DNA of 64,000 nt from Platycnemis pennipes (Eukaryota > Arthropoda > Insecta > Odonata > Platycnemididae), in contig OW121852.1 of assembly GCA_933228895.1 (NCBI GenBank), positions 129,637,544 to 129,701,543 on the forward strand. The letters run 5' to 3'. This document shows, one piece after another, positions 58,334 through 64,000 of this stretch; the first letter of the stretch is position 1; the number at the start of each line of letters is the position of its first letter. The position numbers were made by a program, and so were the translations under genes. Below the pieces are notes generated by a model. It saw only the letters and a program-made list of their open reading frames with translations. It did not search any database and was not told the DNA's origin.

Positions 58334-59479
58334 TCCAAATGTTGTGGATTGAGTGACAGAAATAAGTAGATAAGAGTTTATCTTTAACTTGACTGTATTA
58401 ACTAGTATTCAAGTTGCACTCGCTTGTGCCAGGGATGCGTCCGACATCCCGTAAGGTTTAATGCCAACTGAATCCCGGAATTGGGGTGCCCAAACATGAC
58501 GTCAAAACAAGAGAGCGATGAAACTCGCAGCAGCAAACAATGCGATAATGCCTCTTCTACACGTCCGCCTGCGCTCAGCGTATTTGGCTCAGCCTGAACG
58601 TCTTCCTTTCTACACGAAGCACTTAAATCGACGCTTAGCCATCTGGTGCCGAAGTTTGCAAATGACATTGTAAACACTCAACATGACTGGCATAGATGAT
58701 TATTGAGAGAATGAGATAATTCTACTGGTATATTATTATTTCTATTACCTTCGGTACTTTCCGGAACCTTTTCCCCGTTTCCTTCTATTGGATTGAGAAT
58801 CTTATTTATCCAAGTTTTAAATAGCAACCGCGTTTTCGCGCCACACGAGTTGTTTAATCCGAACAAAAACAAAGCGTATTACTTAAACTGGGGTCCGGAG
58901 GCTTGCTGAGCCTACCCCTCGGCTGAGCAATGGTGGCGCCTCTACACGGTGGGATCAGCCGTTAAGTCGGCTGATCCAGGCCGCTAATCCTAGCGTGTAG
59001 AGCCAGCATAAGGGAACATGACAACAAATAACAACTAATACACGACAGTTTGTATTTTAAGTCAAAAGAAAAAATATTTTGACACATGCTAGACGAGACA
59101 AAAATATCCAATGGAGTCGCTTAAATTTAACAATAAAAAAAATATCATTGTCGGCAAGCGACATATTTCTATACATAGCAGAAATAACTAACCTATTACT
59201 AATACGTTCACAATACTAAATTGTATTTGTTTGTATGTGAATAATATTTTCTACCTCTTTTCAACAATTAAACAATAGATAAATACATATTTTGGAGGGA
59301 ATAAAGGTTTGCGCGAGTTCACCAGTATCGAATTATTGCCTTTTTACTGGGACGACAATTGCAACTCTGCACATATACTGCATTTCATTCCAGCACGGCC
59401 CTTGGGATTAATCTCAAGGTTGCACGCGGAGGCTTCGTTGGAGTGGAAATGCGCAATAAAATTCTTAGTTCAGGACCCG
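58334..59479. other. Unassigned, with short inverted repeats
   Basis: TCTACACG words recur (58555, 58610, 58941) and 58940-59002 is a small fold-back: CTCTACACG...CGTGTAGAG enclosing GGATCAGCCG-TTAAGT-CGGCTGATCC (58952-58977). The 91-codon minus frame 58402-58677 is unrecognised and could be part of a MITE. Confidence 0.4.
58940..59002. repeat. Small nested fold-back
   Basis: Outer CTCTACACG / CGTGTAGAG and inner 10-bp perfect hairpin (58952-58961 and 58968-58977). Confidence 0.85.
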
Positions 59480-59580
59480 TTCTTATTATGAGTTAACAAA
59501 ACAGCAGTATCATCGGCAGAGAAAATAAATATTTCCCTCAACTGACACAAGAAGAAATTGAAAGATCTAAGAAAAAAAAA
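59480..59580 (-). mobile_element. Non-LTR reverse transcriptase scrap
   Basis: On the minus strand QLREIFIFSADDTAVLLTHN lies around 59488-59550. It is the RT catalytic box (ADD) with the I/R1/Jockey-type 'FADDTAVL' context. Nothing else of the element is recognisable. Confidence 0.5.
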
Positions 59581-60264
59581 TAATTAACAGGGAAGATCCT
59601 CTCACATCAGCGTTCAAACTGCCACTCCAACAATCAAGCCCCCTCCTTCCATATGAGCGCCCTTCTGACTAGCACAAGCGCTACACATATATGATGGTCA
59701 AGAATCGCTGCATTTCATTTTGAACCATGAAGACGATACGTGGAACAACGGAGAAATTGTAATCCTGTAATAAGTCCCAACATTCATTTTGAGAATAGAA
59801 GAAAAGGAGTTGATGCCAGAGGAGTAGAATTTTGAATTCCACAACGCAATAACTGTATAGATAAATTTGAGAATAGTAATAGGTAGAGGGTGGTATACCA
59901 CATTTCCAGTAAATATTAAATTGGGTTCAGTGAAGGACCGGAACACCAGGATTAAAGAAAAGTGAAGACGCCAACAGGTTATCGGTCCAGGGCGTTGCTA
60001 CTTGCTTCTATGATTGATAGGAGGCTTTTGGAAATATTTTTTGGACAAGCATGAATAACAACAGAAAGTATACGTACGCAAGAGTGATTGGTGATTTATC
60101 ATTAACCTTCTTCGGGTTGAAATGGAATGCGTCGATGTAATTAAAGACAATTTAAATATGCTTAGATTGGCGTAGGAGCGTCATGCCGGACAGTCCTTTT
60201 TGACTATCAATGCTTAACTTGGTAGTTGAGAAAATTGATAAAGGAGTATGAAAACGTAAAAAAA
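59581..60264. other. Unassigned stretch
   Basis: The minus-strand frame 59698-59946 may be a decayed retroelement tail. Nothing certain. Confidence 0.4.
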
Positions 60265-61224
60265 TAAGGAAGACAAGTATTATCCCCAGTCTGTATAAAA
60301 TCCAAGTGGCTGTGATTAAATCTGGATTGAGCTGTGAAGAGGCAAGAATAAAGAAAGGAGTGAGACAAGGCTGTGCACTGTCTCCTGTAATTTTTAAAGT
60401 TTACATCGAGAAATCCATCAATGAAAACAAGAAAAAATGTTCTGAAGTGAATATCCATGGAACAAAAAAATGAGTTTGCTGCGGTTCGCTGATGACATAG
60501 CACTCGTAGCAGAGACAGAGAAGGATCTGAACAAGATTCTAGTAACCATGAAAAGGACAATGGCATGATGTCAGCTGAAGATAAATAAGAAGAAGATTAA
60601 GATATTGGTGTGCAGCAAGAAAGAAGAGGCAAAATCCAACGTTAAGATAGGGAAACAAAAACCGGAAGAAGTGAAAGAGTTCTGTAACCTAGGAAGCCGA
60701 GTAACCAGCGACGGACGAAGCAAAAAAGAAATAGTCAGTAGAATAGCTCAGACAAATAGGGCATTCCATAAAAAGAGGTATTTAATTACAGCTGGAATCA
60801 CAAGCGTAGAAGTAAGTAAACTAATCATCGGAACATGCATCTGGAGCAAATTTCTCTACGGAAGAGAGGCATGGACGATGAAAGCGCGGAGAAGAGGCGT
60901 GATGAAGATTACTTGGATCGACCGAGTGAGTTACGAGAAAGTCCTAAAAGGAGTGGGAGAAAAGAGATGTCTTCCAACAACTCTACAAAGAAGAAAGGCC
61001 AATTTAATCGGCCATATCTTAAACACCATGGCATGATGAAGATTATCGCCGAGGAAAAAGTGAACGGGAAGATTGGAAAAGGCAGGCCTCGTATGAGATA
61101 CATGGAACAGGTTGTGAAGGATGTAAAAGAGTAGAATTACGTCACAATGAAAAGATTGGCCGATAGAACTATCGAGTGGAAAGCTGCGTCAAACCAATCC
61201 TAGGATTGTTGACCAATGATGATG
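60265..61224 (+). mobile_element. RTE-like family C, copy C4 (best RT core)
   Basis: Plus strand: SLYKIQVAVIKSGLSCEEAR, IKKGVRQGCALSPVIFKVYI, then the catalytic LRFADDIALVAETEKDLNKI (about 60480-60540) and MKRTMA. A 143-codon frame (60605-61036) with EVKEFCNLGSRVTSDGRSKK, CIWSKFLYGREAWTMKA follows, and then 60835-61134 with GRPRMRYMEQVVKDVKE. Stops and shifts separate the pieces. The 3' end is AATCCTAGGATTGTTGACCA then ATGATG. It starts inside the RT (5'-truncated). Confidence 0.9.
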
Positions 61225-61626
61225 TTGACAATAAGGTTTTGGAAAGAGTAAAATTAAAGCATTGGATAGGAAGATAATAATTCGGAGTGGGGGATGCATT
61301 TCACTTTTTCGGGTAACATTTGCAATTAATAGGGCATTTTTTCGGAACATAAGGAGAAATATAATACCGGCAATGAACTGAGTGTGAATAATTTTGGAGA
61401 TGTCAGAAGTTAAACAGCTAAACTGTTTAGAAAAAGATGGAATAACACTTGAAACTTGAGATTGTTTTTTTCAAAGCTGTCTTTCATACTAGATGAGTTG
61501 ACAATTGGGTTTGGATAAGAATTTCGATCATTTACGAAGGGCGGAGAGGGAAATTAAAAAAGAAAGAGTAGTATTTAATTAAGAAAAAGCGTAGGGAAAA
61601 TATAGTATCGTCAAAAATGCTATTGA
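61225..61626. other. Unassigned stretch
   Basis: Nothing recognised. Confidence 0.5.
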
Positions 61627-61828
61627 TCTACATATACCTCCTCTATATTCCCTGCCATTACGCGGGAGTATGGCTGGGAGGTGAAGATCACCAAACATGC
61701 ACTATTGACTTCCAAACAAGCAACTACAAGGAAACATGCTAGATAATAGGGTTAGAGGCAGCTAGATGGTTAGTGTCTGCATTGTATGAAAGGGATTGGA
61801 TATTAATACACGCATCATGCATGCAAAG
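61627..61828 (-). mobile_element. Non-LTR family A 3' UTR, copy A7
   Basis: TCTACATATACCTCC and GAGGTGAAGATCACCAAACA, GCACTATTGACTTCCAAACA match the family A UTR. No coding part. Confidence 0.75.
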
Positions 61829-62559
61829 AACTTGCTGAGGAATAAACAAGGTGACTAAAAGAAAGTAAATTATTTCACAAATGGGATGTTTCGTGATCAA
61901 CCCAGAATAAAGAGGGCCCTCACAGAAATACTCCAGGTAATGTGATTCCGAGAATTTCGATGTAAGAATTAAAATTCCTGCAAGTAGCAGAATCCGATAT
62001 TGTCGACCATATACTCATCATTATTTCCTGCTGTGTCCGAACGGACAGGTTCCGAGTAAATATACTATTTAACTCTTCCTGTTCTGTTGACAATTAATTC
62101 TCAGGCTGACAGAGGTAGTTATTTGCAAAATGAGAGTATTAATGTGCATTCAGAAACCATTGCCAGTAATGGGTGACTGTCGCCTACTGCCTCTAAAGAG
62201 CGAGCAATAGATTAACATAAAATCGAAAGGAGAACATAAGCAAAAAGTGCTGATTCGGTCATGGAACAGAATTTCCCTACATCACGTCTCTTCAGGTGAG
62301 TGAACTATGTCCATTTGATTGAAACTACGATTGCGGGTAAAGAAATAACTAGTCTTTTGAATGTAGCTGAATAATCTCATTATAACTTTGCTTAGAAATG
62401 GCCCAGGGTATCTTGGTCTTACTTTCTATCTTTTGGACATAGTTATATCGCTGTTAATTAATTTGTAAATTGGCCATTATCAGAATTATAAGCAATTATT
62501 ATCGGCCACACATTCTCACAAATTTATGAGTCACCTATGCGGAAATAAAGCGATCAGTG
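61829..62559. other. Unassigned stretch
   Basis: Nothing recognised. Confidence 0.45.
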
Positions 62560-63292
62560 ACAAAAACAACATAAACGAAATGGGTAATGTAGTAAGTAGT
62601 AATCTTAGACTTTTTTCAGACGATACGGTAGTGCATAGTGTATATCAAAAGAAGAAGACAGAAAATCGCTTAACAAGAATTTAAATGCAATTCAAGAGTG
62701 GTGCGACATTTGGCAGTTAGAACTTAACCTTAATAAGAGTGTATAAATCAATTATTGGAGGAGGAATGATTCGATAGAGCGATTCTATAAAATTAGTATC
62801 ACGAAGATCGAAAGCGTTGAAACCGTTACGTATTTTGGTGTAACAATCACTGAAGATTTATCGTGGGGAAGACACATCCGGGAAATATACGGCCGAGCGA
62901 AGAGAAAATTAGGATTTATAAGAAGAGTATTTGGGAAATGTGATGAGAAGACAAAAAAGCGAGGTTTAATTCCACTAGTTAGTCCCCATCTTGAGTATGC
63001 AGCGAGTGTACGGGATCCGAATGAATAAGGTGTGATCAGAGAACTGAACAGTGTGCAGCATAGATCAGATAGGTTTGTTAAAAAATGTTACGATAGGTTG
63101 AGTTGTGCGTCAGAATTAATAAAAGAATTTGGGTTGGAATACTTATCAGAGCGTAGGTTAAAGTACAGATTAAATCTATTGGATAAATTTCAATCGGATA
63201 GCTTCACTGAAGATTTAATTCGTTAAAACTTTCGCGGTCCATGATATGCGGCGTCGTTTTTTTAGGGTAAACCCGCGTCACAGTATAAAAAT

Positions 63293-63335
63293 GACCAACA
63301 GTTTCGTCTCTGCTGCTGGAGACTTCCTCAGGGTA
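63293..63335 (-). ncRNA. Hammerhead-like motif, left arm
   Basis: Minus strand: TACC, CTGAGGA, A, GTCTC-CAGCAGCA-GAGAC (5-bp stem II), GAAAC, TGTT, GGTC. All core positions fit CUGANGA...GAAA. Stem I pairs ACC with GGT. One extra base precedes stem II. Confidence 0.65.
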
Positions 63336-63361
63336 ATTACGCCCAAACCAAGGAATGTCAA

Positions 63362-63404
63362 TACCCTGAAGAATTCTCCAGCAGCGGAGACGAAACTGTT
63401 AGTC
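63362..63404 (+). ncRNA. Hammerhead-like motif, right arm
   Basis: TACC, CTGAAGA, A, stem II TCTCC-AGCAGC-GGAGA, GAAAC, TGTT, AGTC. Stem I is weakened by a G-to-A change at its first position. Confidence 0.6.
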
Positions 63405-63789
63405 ATTTTTATACTGTGACGCGGGTTTACTGAAGATGTTAGACACACATTAAAAACAACAGCGTATTATGCTAGATTCGACCAGATAAGTAAGATTACA
63501 GAGATAGATTGTCGTCCTGATAGATTCAAAACGGAATTTTTCCCCCGTACTGTAAGAGAACAGAATAGGCTGCATAGCAAAGTGATATGTAGGGGAGATA
63601 TTTAAAGAGTAGTCTGTAGTGCATGATGCATGTAATAATCCCTTAAATACTATAGATACTAACAATCTAGTTGCATGAGACCCTATAGTTGCTTGCTATA
63701 GTTTGCATGTTAGTAGTGCATGCTTGGTTATCTTCACCCCCTGCCACGCACCCTCGCGGTGGCTTGCAGGGTATTGTGTAGATGTAGAT

Positions 63790-64000
63790 TAAGAACCTCT
63801 AATAGTATTAAATACCCGTTATATTAACAAGTTTGGCTCGTGACGTGTTCGCCGAATAGTAAGTTAATTTAATAAAAGGTCAATAAACACAGGAGACCCT
63901 GCGGAACATGGAAAACCACACCGTTACGTTGCTTAAAAACAACTATATGGTAAGGAACATAGGAATGATTTCATCTCAGAGGTCATCCGCGCTGAGAAAT
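63790..64000. other. Unassigned end of window
   Basis: Nothing recognised. Confidence 0.5.

Larger units (their letters stand above)
63215..63425 (+). mobile_element. Mini-Penelope (211 bp) with opposed ribozyme motifs
   Basis: Inserted in copy A8 between 12-bp duplications (TTCACTGAAGAT 63203-63214, TTTACTGAAGAT 63426-63437; one difference). Other family A copies show the uninterrupted site. A 57-bp 5' extension precedes an arm at 63272-63335, a 26-bp spacer, and the inverted arm 63362-63425, flush with the duplication. Both arms carry a hammerhead-like core in opposite orientations. No coding capacity. Confidence 0.85.
62560..63789 (+). mobile_element. Non-LTR family A, copy A8 (longest)
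   Basis: Plus strand. It starts in RT motif C (SNLRLFSDDTVVHSV, about 62595-62645) and runs through VETVTYFGVTITEDLSWGRH, RAKRKLGFIRRVFGKC, PHLEYAASVRDPNE, RSDRFVKKCYDRL and LSERRLKYRLNLLDKF. The copy is interrupted at 63215 by a mini-Penelope, then resumes at 63438 with the last coding block, UTR and a TGTAGATG tail ending at about 63789. A few stops and shifts. It defines the family's protein order for the other fragments. Confidence 0.9.

Overview
This looks like about 64 kb of intergenic DNA from an arthropod nuclear genome, probably an insect. Three things point to eukaryotic DNA: it is AT-rich, it has no operon structure, and its only recognisable coding material is eukaryotic transposable elements. 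I found no host protein-coding gene that I would defend. The order is not identifiable from the sequence alone.

Layout. 1-3198: a CR1/L2-like non-LTR retrotransposon remnant (family A) split by a 2,645-bp piggyBac element with TTAA duplications, itself carrying a fold-back repeat. 3.8-6.8 kb: a second non-LTR family (B), a tRNA-derived SINE, and a Penelope-like element (PLE3) inside a duplicated repeat. 7-13 kb: hairpins, a TA-flanked MITE, a 20-bp tandem repeat, a 535-bp MITE and unassigned DNA. 12.9-20.1 kb: family A remnants, two RTE-like remnants (family C) and a 2.3-kb fold-back element containing a PLE and a retrotransposon. 20-28.8 kb: TTAA-flanked 734-bp non-autonomous transposons and more non-LTR ends. 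29.2-32.1 kb: a nearly intact Penelope-like element (PLE1) with 12-bp target duplications, a reverse transcriptase, a GIY-YIG endonuclease and one frameshift. 33-46 kb: further retroelement and MITE remnants, including copia. 47-54.7 kb: a diverged tandem array of 1.25-1.6-kb units. 54.7-60 kb: mostly unassigned, with unusual palindromes and a tRNA-Ser-like pseudogene. 60.2-64 kb: an RTE-like copy and a family A copy that contains a 211-bp PLE-derived insertion.

The most interesting signal is a group of Penelope-like insertions sharing one architecture. Each has a 12-15-bp target duplication, a 40-57-bp 5' extension, an inverted arm, and a second arm that ends flush at the other duplication. 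Next to the flush arm lies a hammerhead-ribozyme-like core (CUGANGA, stem II, GAAAC, very short stem III, GUH). Two of them (37569-37805 and 63215-63425) are only 211-237 bp, have no coding sequence, and carry the ribozyme core in both arms in opposite orientations. Stem II differs between copies but stays paired. Every copy has one extra nucleotide between the CUGANGA core and stem II.
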